Positions 17,785-26,096 of a stretch of 64,000 nucleotides of DNA are shown in pieces. Below the pieces are notes generated by a model. It had not been told where the DNA came from, ran no database searches, and saw only the letters and a list, made by a program, of their open reading frames with translations. Position 1 is the stretch's first letter. Every line of letters starts with the position of its first letter. Made by a program: the position numbers and the translations under genes. The DNA comes from CAVWSM01 sp963798505 (lineage in GTDB: Bacteria > Actinomycetota > Actinomycetes > Jiangellales > Jiangellaceae), in the NCBI GenBank assembly GCA_963798505.1, contig CAWCTX010000005.1, positions 558,001 through 622,000 of the forward strand, given 5' to 3'.

Positions 17785-18597
17785 ATGGTGGATCGGCCGG
17801 TGCGCACGCAGTACGAGGACCTCATGCGTCTCGTGTACGAGCACGGCACGATCAAGGCCGACCGCACGGGCACCGGCACCCGCAGCCTCTTCGGGCACCA
17901 GATGCGCTTCGACCTGTCCGAGGGGTTCCCGCTGGTCACGACCAAGCGCGTGCACCTCAAGTCCGTGATCCTGGAGCTGCTCTGGTTCCTCCGAGGCGAA
18001 GGCAACGTGCGTTGGCTGCAGGAGCGCGGCGTCACCATCTGGGACGAGTGGGCCAAGCCCGACGGCGACCTCGGACCGGTCTACGGCGTGCAGTGGCGGT
18101 CCTGGCCGACACCCGACGGTCGGACCGTTGATCAAATGGCCCAGACTGTCAGATCGATCCAGGACAACCCCGACTCGCGCCGGCACATCGTGAGTGCGTG
18201 GAATGTCGGCGAGCTCAACCGCATGGCCCTGCCACCGTGCCACCTGCTCTTCCAGTTCTACGTCGCCGACGGCCGGCTGTCCTGCCAGCTCTACCAGCGC
18301 AGCGCCGACATCTTCCTCGGCGTGCCGTTCAACATCGCGAGCTATGCGCTGCTGACCCATCTGGTCGCCCAGCAGTGCGACCTCGATGTCGGCGACTTCA
18401 TCTGGACCGGCGGCGACTGCCACGTCTACAGCAACCACCTCGACCAGGTGCGCGAGCAGCTCGCCCGCAACCCCTTCCCGTACCCGACCCTGCACCTGCG
18501 CCGCCGCCCGCCGACGATCTTCGACTACGAGCTCGACGACATCGAGGTGCGCGACTACCAGCACCACCCGGCGATCAAGGCGCCGGTGGCGGTGTGA
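17785..18597 (+). CDS. thyA: Thymidylate synthase ThyA
   Basis: Methylates dUMP to dTMP with 5,10-methylene-THF, producing dihydrofolate. 270 aa from ATG 17785, the usual length. Motifs: DRTGTGTRSLFGHQMRFDL, FPLVTTKRVHLKSV, WDEWA, GPVYGVQWRSW, the catalytic cysteine in MALPPCHLLFQFYV, and the dUMP-binding QRSADIFLGVPFNIASYALL. DFIWTGGDCHVYSNH is near the C-terminus. It is followed 40 bases later by folA, which recycles its dihydrofolate product. Confidence 0.96.
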   Translation: MVDRPVRTQYEDLMRLVYEHGTIKADRTGTGTRSLFGHQMRFDLSEGFPLVTTKRVHLKSVILELLWFLRGEGNVRWLQERGVTIWDEWAKPDGDLGPVYGVQWRSWPTPDGRTVDQMAQTVRSIQDNPDSRRHIVSAWNVGELNRMALPPCHLLFQFYVADGRLSCQLYQRSADIFLGVPFNIASYALLTHLVAQQCDLDVGDFIWTGGDCHVYSNHLDQVREQLARNPFPYPTLHLRRRPPTIFDYELDDIEVRDYQHHPAIKAPVAV

Positions 18598-18637
18598 ACG
18601 GCGACCCGACGCACCGTTCTTTGGTGTGGAGGCGAGC

Positions 18638-19135
18638 GTGACCGTGGGCCCGACGGTTGGGCTGATCTGGGCGCAGGCGAGCAACGGCGTCATCGGCAAG
18701 GACGGCCGGCTGCCCTGGCGGCTGCCCGAGGATCTTGCGCACTTCAAGCGCACGACCATGGGCCACCCGGTGATCATGGGGCGCCGCACGTGGGAGTCGC
18801 TGTTCGTCCAGCCGCTGCCCGGTCGGCGCAACCTCGTCGTGACACGGCAGGCCGAGTGGTCGGCCCCGGGGGCGGAGGTGTGCCGGTCCGTTGACGAGGC
18901 CGTACGACGTTGTGCCGGCGACGATGCGTGGGTCATCGGCGGGGCTCAGGTCTACGCCGCGGCACTCCCACACGCCGATCTTGCTGTCGTCACCGAGCTC
19001 GAGGAGTCCTTCGACGGCGACGCCTACGCGCCCGAGCTGGGGACGGACTGGCAGGTGGTGGCGATCGATCCGGCCGAGGGGTGGCAGGTGTCCGAGGGAG
19101 GTCTGCGCTACCGCATCAAGCGGATGATCACGTGA
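18638..19135 (+). CDS. folA: Dihydrofolate reductase
   Basis: NADPH-dependent reduction of dihydrofolate, paired with ThyA. 165 aa from GTG 18638, which has a clear GGAGG site 5 bases upstream. Motifs: VGLIWAQASNGVIGKDGRLPWRLPEDLAHFKRTT (substrate loop, with the acidic residue in LPED), HPVIMGRRTWESL, the NADPH site LPGRRNLVVTRQ, and AWVIGGAQVYAAAL. The gene ends in a 14-bp palindrome containing the stop codon. Trimethoprim-type target; no resistance changes can be judged. Confidence 0.95.
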   Translation: MTVGPTVGLIWAQASNGVIGKDGRLPWRLPEDLAHFKRTTMGHPVIMGRRTWESLFVQPLPGRRNLVVTRQAEWSAPGAEVCRSVDEAVRRCAGDDAWVIGGAQVYAAALPHADLAVVTELEESFDGDAYAPELGTDWQVVAIDPAEGWQVSEGGLRYRIKRMIT

Positions 19136-19210
19136 TCACGGCAATGGATCATGCGACGATCCGACATTCGCGGCGTCATGGGACCGCCGATGTCGGAGCG
19201 TTGCATGATC
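19125..19210. repeat. Palindromic element after folA
   Basis: Two palindromes lie together. The first is TGATCACGTGATCA (19125-19138, perfect, including the folA stop). The second is a long imperfect inverted repeat with arms about 19147-19175 and 19185-19210, both ending in GATCATGC-type sequence around a short loop. It resembles in style, but not in exact sequence, the elements at 29.1 and 35.5 kb. It may act as a terminator of thyA-folA upstream of dnaE. Confidence 0.6.
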
Positions 19211-19321
19211 GCCGAGCAGCGACACGCCGTACGGTCTGCGACGTCGCGGAGCACTCCGATTTCTGTCCCTCCGGGCACCTAGAATCTCTCTCGCCGGTCC
19301 GAGAAGGAGGCGTCGTCGTTC

Positions 19322-22300
19322 GTGTCCAGCGGTGAGTCGTTCGTCCACCTGCACAACCACACCGAATACTCGATGCTCGACGGTGCGGCGCGGCTCGACG
19401 ACCTGTTCCGCGAGACCGCGCGCATGGGGATGCCGGCGCTGGCGATGACCGACCACGGCAACGTCTTCGGTGCCTACGACTTCTGGAATAGGGCACGCAA
19501 GCACGACGTCAAGCCGATCATCGGGTGCGAAACCTACCTGACGCCGCGCACCAGTCGGTTCGACAAGACCAGGGTGCGCTGGGGCAACGGCGGCGAGGAC
19601 GACGTCTCCGGCAGCGGGGCCTACACCCACATGACCCTCCTGGCCGAGACCACGGCGGGCATGCACAACCTGTTCCGGCTCTCCAGCCTGGCCAGCCTCG
19701 AGGGGTTCTACTTCAAGCCGCGCATCGACCGCGAGCTGCTGCAGACCTATGCGCGCGGCATCATCGCGACCACCGGCTGCCCCAGCGGCGAGGTGCAGAC
19801 CCTGCTGCGGCTCGACCGCTATGCCGACGCGGTGGCGGCAGCCGCCGAGTTCCGCGACATCTTCGGCGCGAGCAACTTCTTCGTCGAGCTCATGGAGCAC
19901 GGCCTGGGCATCGAGACCCGCGTCCGCGCCGACCTGCTGCGGCTGGCCAGGGATCTCGGCCTGCCGCTCGTGGCGACCAACGACCTGCACTACACCTATC
20001 CGCAGGACGCCACGGCGCACGAGGTCCTGCTGTGCGTCCAGTCCGGCTCGACCCTCGCTGACCCCACTCGGTTCAAGTTCGACGCCGCCGACTTCTACCT
20101 CAAGTCACCCGACGAGATGCGTACGGTCTGGCGCGAGCTCCCCGAGGCGTGCGACAACACGCTGGTCATCGCCGAGCGGTGTGACGTCGAGTTCGTCGAG
20201 GCGCCTGGCAAGTTCATGCCACGCTTCCCGGTGCCCGAGGGTGAGGACGAGACCTCCTGGTTCGTCAAGGAGGTCGAGCACGGCCTGCACCAGCGCTACC
20301 CGCAGGGCGTCGCCGACGAGGTGCGACGGCAGGCGGAGTACGAGACCGGGGTCATCACCAGCAAGGGCTACGCCGGTTACTTCCTCGTCGTTGCCGACTT
20401 CATCGGGTGGGCACGCACCAAGGGCATCCGCGTCGGTCCCGGTCGAGGCTCGGGAGCGGGCTCCATGGCCGCCTACGCCATGGGCATCACCGACCTCGAC
20501 CCGCTCAAGCACGGCCTCATCTTCGAGCGCTTCCTCAACCCCGAGCGCATGTCGATGCCCGACTTCGACGTCGACTTCGACGAGCGTCGGCGCGGTGAGG
20601 TCATTCGCTACGTGACCGACAAGTACGGCAGCGACCACGTGGCCCAGATCGTCACCTACGGCACCATCAAGGCCAAGCAAGCGATCAAGGACTCGTCCCG
20701 CGTGCTGGGCTATCCCTTCGCGATGGGGGAGCGCATCACCAAGGTGATGCCGCCGGCCGTCATGGGCAAGGACGTCCCGCTCGGCGGCATCTTCGACGAC
20801 AAGCACCCGCGCTATGTCGATGCGGGCGAGTTCCGTGCCCTGTACGAGTCGGACGCCGAGGTGCGCAAGGTCGTCGACACCGCCAAGGGGCTGGAAAACC
20901 TCAAGCGCCAATGGGGCGTGCACGCAGCCGGCGTGATCATGTCGTCCGAGCCGCTCATCGACCACATCCCGATCATGCGCCGCGAGCAGGACGGCGCGAT
21001 CATCACGCAGTTCGACTACCCGACCTGCGAGGCGCTCGGCCTGGTCAAGATGGACTTCCTCGGGCTGCGCAACCTCACGATCCTCGACGACGCCCTCGCC
21101 AACATCGTGCGCAACGGCAAGGACCCCGTCGTCCTCGAGGACCTTCCGCTGGACGACAAGGCGACCTATGAGCTGCTCGGCCGCGGAGACACGCTGGGTG
21201 TCTTCCAGTTCGATGGCGGGCCGATGCGGGCGCTGCTGCGGCTCATGCGGCCCGACAACTTCGAGGACATCTCCGCCGTCGGTGCGCTCTACCGACCCGG
21301 TCCCATGGGCGCCAACAGCCACACCAACTACGCGCTGCGCAAGACCGGCCAGCAGGCGATAGTCCCGATCCACCGCGAGCTGGCGGAGCCGCTGGCCGAG
21401 ATTCTCGGCACGACCTACGGCCTGATCGTCTATCAGGAGCAGGTCATGTCGATCGCGCAGAAGCTCGCGGGCTACACGCTGGGCAAGGCCGACCTGCTGC
21501 GCCGGGCCATGGGCAAGAAGAAGCGCGAGGTGCTCGACGCCGAATACGTCGGGTTTGCCCAAGGGATGCGCGACCGCGGCTACTCCGACGCGGCGATCAA
21601 GACCCTGTGGGACATCCTCGTCCCCTTCTCCGACTACGCCTTCAACAAAGCGCACTCCGCGGCCTACGGCGTCGTGTCCTACTGGACGGCCTACCTCAAG
21701 GCCAACTACCCGTCCGAATACATGGCGGCGCTGCTCACGTCGACCCGCGACGACAAGGACAAGACCGCGCTCTATCTGTCGGAGTGTCGTCGCATGGGCA
21801 TCAAGGTGCTGCCGCCCGACGTCAACGAGTCCGAGGGCGACTTCACACCGGTCGGCACCGACATCCGGTTCGGTCTCGCCGCGATCCGCAACGTGGGCGG
21901 CAACGTCGTCGAGGGCATCGTCACCGCGCGCCGCGTCGAGGGGCGGTTCGCTGACTTCGCCGACTTCATGGACAAGGTGCCGGTCGTCGTCTGCAACAAG
22001 CGCGTCATCGAGTCGCTGATCAAGGCCGGCGCGTTCGACTCGCTCGGCTATGCCCGCCGCGCGCTGCTCGCCAGACACGAGGAGGCTGTCGACTCGGTTG
22101 TCGAGATCAAGCGCAACGAGGCCATCGGGCAGTACGACCTGTTCGGCGGCGGCGACGACGACGCCGAGCGGTTCACCGTGGAGATTCCCGACCTGGCCGA
22201 GTGGGACAAGCAGGTGCGGCTCGGCTATGAGCGGGAGATGCTCGGCCTCTATGTCTCCGACCACCCGCTGCACGGGGTCGAGCACGTGCTGGCCAACGCG

Positions 22301-22837
22301 GTCGACACCGGCATCGCCTTGCTCGCCGAGGCCGAGGATCGGCCTTCCGGCTCGTCCGTGACCATCGGCGGCCTGGTGACCGCCGTGCAACGCAAGATCA
22401 CTCGCAAGGGCGACACCTGGGCCGTGGCCACCGTGGAGGATCTCGAGGCGTCCATCGAGGTGATGTTCTTCCCGGCCAACTACCAGCTCTACGCTCTCCA
22501 GCTGGTGGAGGACTCGATCGTCATCGTCAAGGGCCGGCTCGACCGCCGCGAGGAGGGGCTGGCCCTCATCGCGACCGAGCTCACGGTGCCCGACCTCAGC
22601 GAGGGGCCGCACGGGCCCGTCGTGATCACCGTGCCGGTCGCCCGCTGCACGCCACCGGTGGTCGAAAAGCTGCGGGAGGTGCTGGCTTCGCATCCCGGGG
22701 TGACCGAGGTCCAGCTCTCGTTGCAAGGCCACGGGCGCACGACCGTCATGCGCCTCGACGACGGGCTGCGTGTCACGCCGTCGACCGCCCTGATGGGTGA
22801 CCTGAAGGCCTTGCTCGGGCCCGGTTGCGTTGGCTGA
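19322..22837 (+). CDS. dnaE1: DNA polymerase III alpha subunit DnaE1
   Basis: Replicative polymerase subunit, 1171 aa. N-terminal PHP domain with metal-ligand histidines (FVHLHNHTEYSMLDG, MTDHGNVFG). The C-family polymerase core has RVGPGRGSGAGSMAAYAMGI, the catalytic aspartates in MPDFDVDFDERRRGEVI, and KQAIKDSSRVLGYP. Helix-hairpin-helix and OB-fold regions follow (VTIGGLVTAVQRKITRKGDTWAVATVEDL). GTG 19322 has AAGGAGGCG about 10 bases upstream. The PHP histidine set looks intact, which fits DnaE1 proofreading in actinobacteria. DnaE2 (error-prone) is less likely given the full C-terminal part. No frameshift is seen over 3.5 kb. Confidence 0.95.
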   Translation: MSSGESFVHLHNHTEYSMLDGAARLDDLFRETARMGMPALAMTDHGNVFGAYDFWNRARKHDVKPIIGCETYLTPRTSRFDKTRVRWGNGGEDDVSGSGAYTHMTLLAETTAGMHNLFRLSSLASLEGFYFKPRIDRELLQTYARGIIATTGCPSGEVQTLLRLDRYADAVAAAAEFRDIFGASNFFVELMEHGLGIETRVRADLLRLARDLGLPLVATNDLHYTYPQDATAHEVLLCVQSGSTLADPTRFKFDAADFYLKSPDEMRTVWRELPEACDNTLVIAERCDVEFVEAPGKFMPRFPVPEGEDETSWFVKEVEHGLHQRYPQGVADEVRRQAEYETGVITSKGYAGYFLVVADFIGWARTKGIRVGPGRGSGAGSMAAYAMGITDLDPLKHGLIFERFLNPERMSMPDFDVDFDERRRGEVIRYVTDKYGSDHVAQIVTYGTIKAKQAIKDSSRVLGYPFAMGERITKVMPPAVMGKDVPLGGIFDDKHPRYVDAGEFRALYESDAEVRKVVDTAKGLENLKRQWGVHAAGVIMSSEPLIDHIPIMRREQDGAIITQFDYPTCEALGLVKMDFLGLRNLTILDDALANIVRNGKDPVVLEDLPLDDKATYELLGRGDTLGVFQFDGGPMRALLRLMRPDNFEDISAVGALYRPGPMGANSHTNYALRKTGQQAIVPIHRELAEPLAEILGTTYGLIVYQEQVMSIAQKLAGYTLGKADLLRRAMGKKKREVLDAEYVGFAQGMRDRGYSDAAIKTLWDILVPFSDYAFNKAHSAAYGVVSYWTAYLKANYPSEYMAALLTSTRDDKDKTALYLSECRRMGIKVLPPDVNESEGDFTPVGTDIRFGLAAIRNVGGNVVEGIVTARRVEGRFADFADFMDKVPVVVCNKRVIESLIKAGAFDSLGYARRALLARHEEAVDSVVEIKRNEAIGQYDLFGGGDDDAERFTVEIPDLAEWDKQVRLGYEREMLGLYVSDHPLHGVEHVLANAVDTGIALLAEAEDRPSGSSVTIGGLVTAVQRKITRKGDTWAVATVEDLEASIEVMFFPANYQLYALQLVEDSIVIVKGRLDRREEGLALIATELTVPDLSEGPHGPVVITVPVARCTPPVVEKLREVLASHPGVTEVQLSLQGHGRTTVMRLDDGLRVTPSTALMGDLKALLGPGCVG

Positions 22838-23453
22838 GCAGGCGAGCGAGGCCGCGCCCCTGGCCGCCGACGCGGAGCGGGCCTGGCCGGGGAACATTCG
22901 GTCGCAGCTGCAACCCGCGGCGCGGACCGCCGCGGTGCTCGTCGGCTGGTCTGTCGCCCTGGGGCTGGTCCTCGGCCCGCTGTGGGCGCTGGTCGCGCCG
23001 GAGGTGCTGGTCACCGTGCGCGACGGCAGCGCGTTCCTCAGCCAGGAGCAGGGCGCGATGCTGATCGGCGTCGACGGCTGGTTCACGGTCCTCGGGGTCC
23101 TGGCCGGCGTCGCGATCGGCGCCCTCGCCTGGTGGCGTTACCGCCACCAGATCATCGGCATGCTGGCGGGTTCCGCGATCGGCGGGTTCCTCGGCTCGGT
23201 CATCGCATGGCGGGTGGGCGTGTGGCTCGGCCCCGGGGCGTTGGAGTCGCGGGTCGACGGGGTGCCCGACGGCACCCAGATCGCGGCGCCGCTCACCCTG
23301 GCGGCCAAGGCCGCGCTGCTGGCATGGCCGATAGCGGCGGTCTCCGTCGTGTTTCTCCTGGCGCTTGTCGAGCCGCGCGGCGGCGCCCGCGGCGGCCGGC
23401 ACGCGGTTATGTCACAGCGCCCGGCCGAGGCCGACGAGCCGGCCTCGAGCTAG
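22830..23453 (+). CDS. Four-helix membrane protein, probably DUF2567 family
   Basis: 207 aa starting at TTG 22830 inside the end of dnaE1. Four hydrophobic segments: AAVLVGWSVALGLVLGPLWALVAP, WFTVLGVLAGVAIGALAWW, IIGMLAGSAIGGFLGSVIAW, and AALLAWPIAAVSVVFLLALV. An extracytoplasmic loop between helices 1 and 2 has the pattern VTVRDGSAF...GVDGWFTVLG. This layout fits the actinobacterial DUF2567 membrane family, whose function is unknown. Its 3' end overlaps the convergent cassette gene by 42 bases. Confidence 0.65.
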   Translation: MAEQASEAAPLAADAERAWPGNIRSQLQPAARTAAVLVGWSVALGLVLGPLWALVAPEVLVTVRDGSAFLSQEQGAMLIGVDGWFTVLGVLAGVAIGALAWWRYRHQIIGMLAGSAIGGFLGSVIAWRVGVWLGPGALESRVDGVPDGTQIAAPLTLAAKAALLAWPIAAVSVVFLLALVEPRGGARGGRHAVMSQRPAEADEPASS

Positions 23454-24912
23454 CCGCCACCAGCCGACGCCGAGGGCGACCACGCCGGCGGCGCCGACGG
23501 CCACTGCCGCCCAGGCGACTCCAGTCGGCGGCCCTCCTATGAGCGACAGCCCCCAGGCACCCACCACGACGGCGGGGACCAGGCAGCCCACCTTCCAGGC
23601 GAACGCAGTTGGCGGGGCGCCGAGCGAGATGACGACGCCGAGTGCGCCGAGGACGGTGAACACCGTGATTCCGACATTCGCGGGCTCGTCGAGCAGCGGC
23701 GCCCACAACACGAACAACGCCAGCAGGATCCCGCACCAGGCCGGGAACCAGAGCCGAGCCTGCGCCGCGGTGGCGGACAGTCCAGACCTCCGGGCACCGT
23801 CGTCGTATGCGAGGGCCCGCTGCCGGATGACGATCCCGGTGCCGACGACGATGACCGCGATCAGGCCCACCGCAGCTGTGGACCGAGCGAGGGTCCACGG
23901 CCAGCCCTCACCGGTGAGGCCGAGCAGCGCAGCAGAGACGAGAGGCAACGCGGCCGCAATGGTGCCGACCACCGGCAATGCCGCCGGCGGCCCCTCCGGG
24001 TCGACCAGCTCATCGCCACCGGGCGACGGCGAGCCCGGCGCGACGGCCAGCCCGAGCGCGTCGGCGATGCGGTGCGCCGCGTCGTCGGCGGTCTCGTCCG
24101 GTTTTCCCCACCAGCTCATGGGTAGCCGCACCGCCGCCCGTCCCTGGTTGTCGACCATCACGACGTCGGTGTCGGACGCCGCCACAGCCACCAGCGCACA
24201 CGGCCCGCGAGTCGCCCACCTCGTCCACCGACCCCAGCCGTCCGCGGCAACGAATGCCGCCCCGACTGCGACCGATGCCCGCGCCGTGCAGCCAGCCCAC
24301 GCGCGTCCCACCGGTCGGTCGGACCACGATCGGCTCGTGCACAGTGGCTAGCCGTGACAGCCACGCGCCCACGAGCAGGGCCAGATAGGCCACAGCCAGC
24401 AGGGCGGTGACCGCGACTATCTCGTCCTGCCACTCCGGTGCATTCGTGCGGGAGAACCCGAAGCGGGTGCGCGGACTGCGGTTGACGCCGGCGGCCAGTG
24501 CGGCCAGGACGACGAGCACTCCCGCGACAGCGGGCCACGCCCAGGACAGCGGCCACCACGCGCGGCGCCCGCCGACGACACGCTGCGGCTCGACCTCCGC
24601 CGCACCCGATGGCGCGTCGACGGATCGTACGCGGCAGCCCAGGCCCTCCAACAGCGGCGTGAGCCGCCCCTCGCGGGGGAGCCGCCAGTCCTGGTCGACG
24701 AGCACGGCCACGAGATCACCGGAGCGGTCGGTCACCCGGTACCGGCGCTGGCCGAGCGAGTCCCGCCAGACCTCGGCCCGGTGCAGCCGCTCGGCCGGGA
24801 TCCGTACGGTGCGGCCGTCGAGCGCGACGACCAGCGCGTCCGGCTCCACGGCGATCTCGTCGTTGGTCGCCGACGGCGGCCGCCAGCCGCTCGGCACCAG
24901 CTGCACGGTCAC
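23412..24912 (-). CDS. PH-like, multi-pass membrane protein of the T7-type cassette (one frameshift)
   Basis: Last gene of the minus-strand cassette, about 499 aa after joining two frames (one extra base near 24280). GTG 24912 overlaps the previous stop (GTGA). Residues 1-115 are a soluble domain with strand pattern and text typical of bacterial PH-like domains (VEPDALVVALDGRTVRIPAERLHRAEVWRD). Two transmembrane helices follow (WPAVAGVLVVLAALAAG; IVAVTALLAVAYLALLVGAW). A second soluble part contains VVMVDNQGRAAVRLPMSWWGKPDE, then come about six further helices to the C-terminus. No enzyme motif seen. Its place suggests a membrane component for the secreted products upstream (inference). I know no named family with confidence. 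Confidence 0.65.
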
Positions 24913-25485
24913 TGCCCGCCCTCGTCCCTCCAGCGGGCACTCTCGAGGACCGCGTCGAACAGCCCGACCATGGCATCGCGGTGGTCCACCAGCGGCGTGG
25001 ACGCCGCGAGATGGATCAAGTCGCCATCGGGTGCCGTCAGCCAATAGTCGATCACCAGTGTCGGCATCGACACCGCCTCGTCACCGACAGCCGCATCTCG
25101 GCGTGACACCCGACGCACGACCCGCCCGGCCTGCACCGTCGCGACATCGAGCTGCGCGTCGCCCTCGGCCAGCCACAGGGCGTCGAGCTCCGGGGCGGCG
25201 GCTCCGCGTACCGGCTGTGACGACCAGTGAGGCGGGCAGCGGGACGCCACCGGGCCCGGTCGTCCAGAGGCTGAGCGTGGACGCGCCACCACGGGCGGCG
25301 TCGTCGGCCGCCGCCGCGATCTCGGCGCGGATCTGCCGGCGCAGGATCGCGCCTTGGCGGTCGTCCAGCCGGGTGCGGGCCACGAGCGTGTCGACCGCAC
25401 GGTCCCTCGCCTGCGGGTCGGTGAGCGGGATGACGACCCAGCCCTGCGGCAGCACCACGGCGAGCCGGTTTGCCAGCTCGGTCAT
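24909..25485 (-). CDS. Small cassette protein B, paralogue of the next gene upstream (one frameshift)
   Basis: About 191 aa after correcting one extra base near 25212. It starts at ATG 25485 (ATGA with the previous stop) and ends at 24909. It opens LAVVLPQGWVVIPLTDP, a pattern seen in Mog1/PsbP-like folds. The middle is charged and helical (RRQIRAEIAAAADDA), then LSLWTTGPGGVPLPASLVV and a C-terminal block LVIDYWLTAPDGDLIHLAAST...HRDAMVGLFDAVLES. The same sequence of blocks occurs in the 204-aa protein upstream, so the two are tandem paralogues. No signal peptide. A chaperone or adaptor for the secreted protein is possible but unproven. Confidence 0.65.
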
Positions 25486-26096
25486 GCGTCGGTGGCCGTC
25501 ACGGTGAGCGTGTCGACGATCGCCTGGGCGTCCTCGACCATCGCCTCGGCCAGGTGGAGGTCGCTGGTCGCGAAGTTCAGCTCGATCGCGTCCCGGCTGT
25601 TGTCCGGGAACACGACGTAGGTCAACGACTCTTCGAGCGCCCCCGCCTCGTCGCGGGCGAGCGCCGAAACGACCACGGCTTCGCCGGCCGGCACCTGGAC
25701 CCGCTGGACGTCCTGGCGCTCCACCCTGCCCATGGGCACGTCTCGACCGAGCGCAGCCAGGTAGTTCTCCGGAAGCGCCACGCCGTGAGCATCATCGATG
25801 AGGAGGTCGACGACAAGCACGCCGCTGGGCAGCCCGACGAGCGGATCGGGCACCCAGACACAGACCGCCAGGTGCGGCTCCGCCACCATCGCCGGCTGGG
25901 CGAGCATGAGGTGCTGCTCGCACACCGACGCCGCCTCGGCGTCGGTCGTCAGGCTGGCGGCCAGGGCCGAGATCGCCTGCCGCGCCGCGCCGGGATCCGG
26001 CCCGTCCACCGGGTCGGAGGGCAATGCCCCCCAGGTCGCAGGGGCCCCCAGCTGGTAGCCGTCGAGCGCACCAGCAGTCGCTCGATCACCGGGCAT
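25482..26096 (-). CDS. Small cassette protein A, paralogue of the next gene
   Basis: 204 aa with no frameshift. Block order: YQLGAPATWGALPSDP near the N-terminus, a helical Ala-rich stretch, LAVCVWVPDPLVGLPSGVLVVDLL, then VQVPAGEAVVVSALARD. The C-terminal block is SLTYVVFPDNSRDAIELNFAT followed by AEAMVEDAQAIVDTL. It matches the downstream 191-aa protein block by block at low identity. No transmembrane helix or signal peptide is seen. Its start overlaps the 498-aa gene by 11 bases and its stop overlaps the next ATG, so the cassette is tightly coupled. Family unknown to me; a Mog1/PsbP-like fold is a guess from the pattern. Confidence 0.7.
   Translation of the reverse strand: MPGDRATAGALDGYQLGAPATWGALPSDPVDGPDPGAARQAISALAASLTTDAEAASVCEQHLMLAQPAMVAEPHLAVCVWVPDPLVGLPSGVLVVDLLIDDAHGVALPENYLAALGRDVPMGRVERQDVQRVQVPAGEAVVVSALARDEAGALEESLTYVVFPDNSRDAIELNFATSDLHLAEAMVEDAQAIVDTLTVTATDA

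Noticed and set aside
20105..23086. 993-codon open frame on the minus strand across dnaE1
   Set aside because: It mirrors a complete DnaE1 on plus and its translation is a His/Asp/Val-rich artefact of GC-biased codons.
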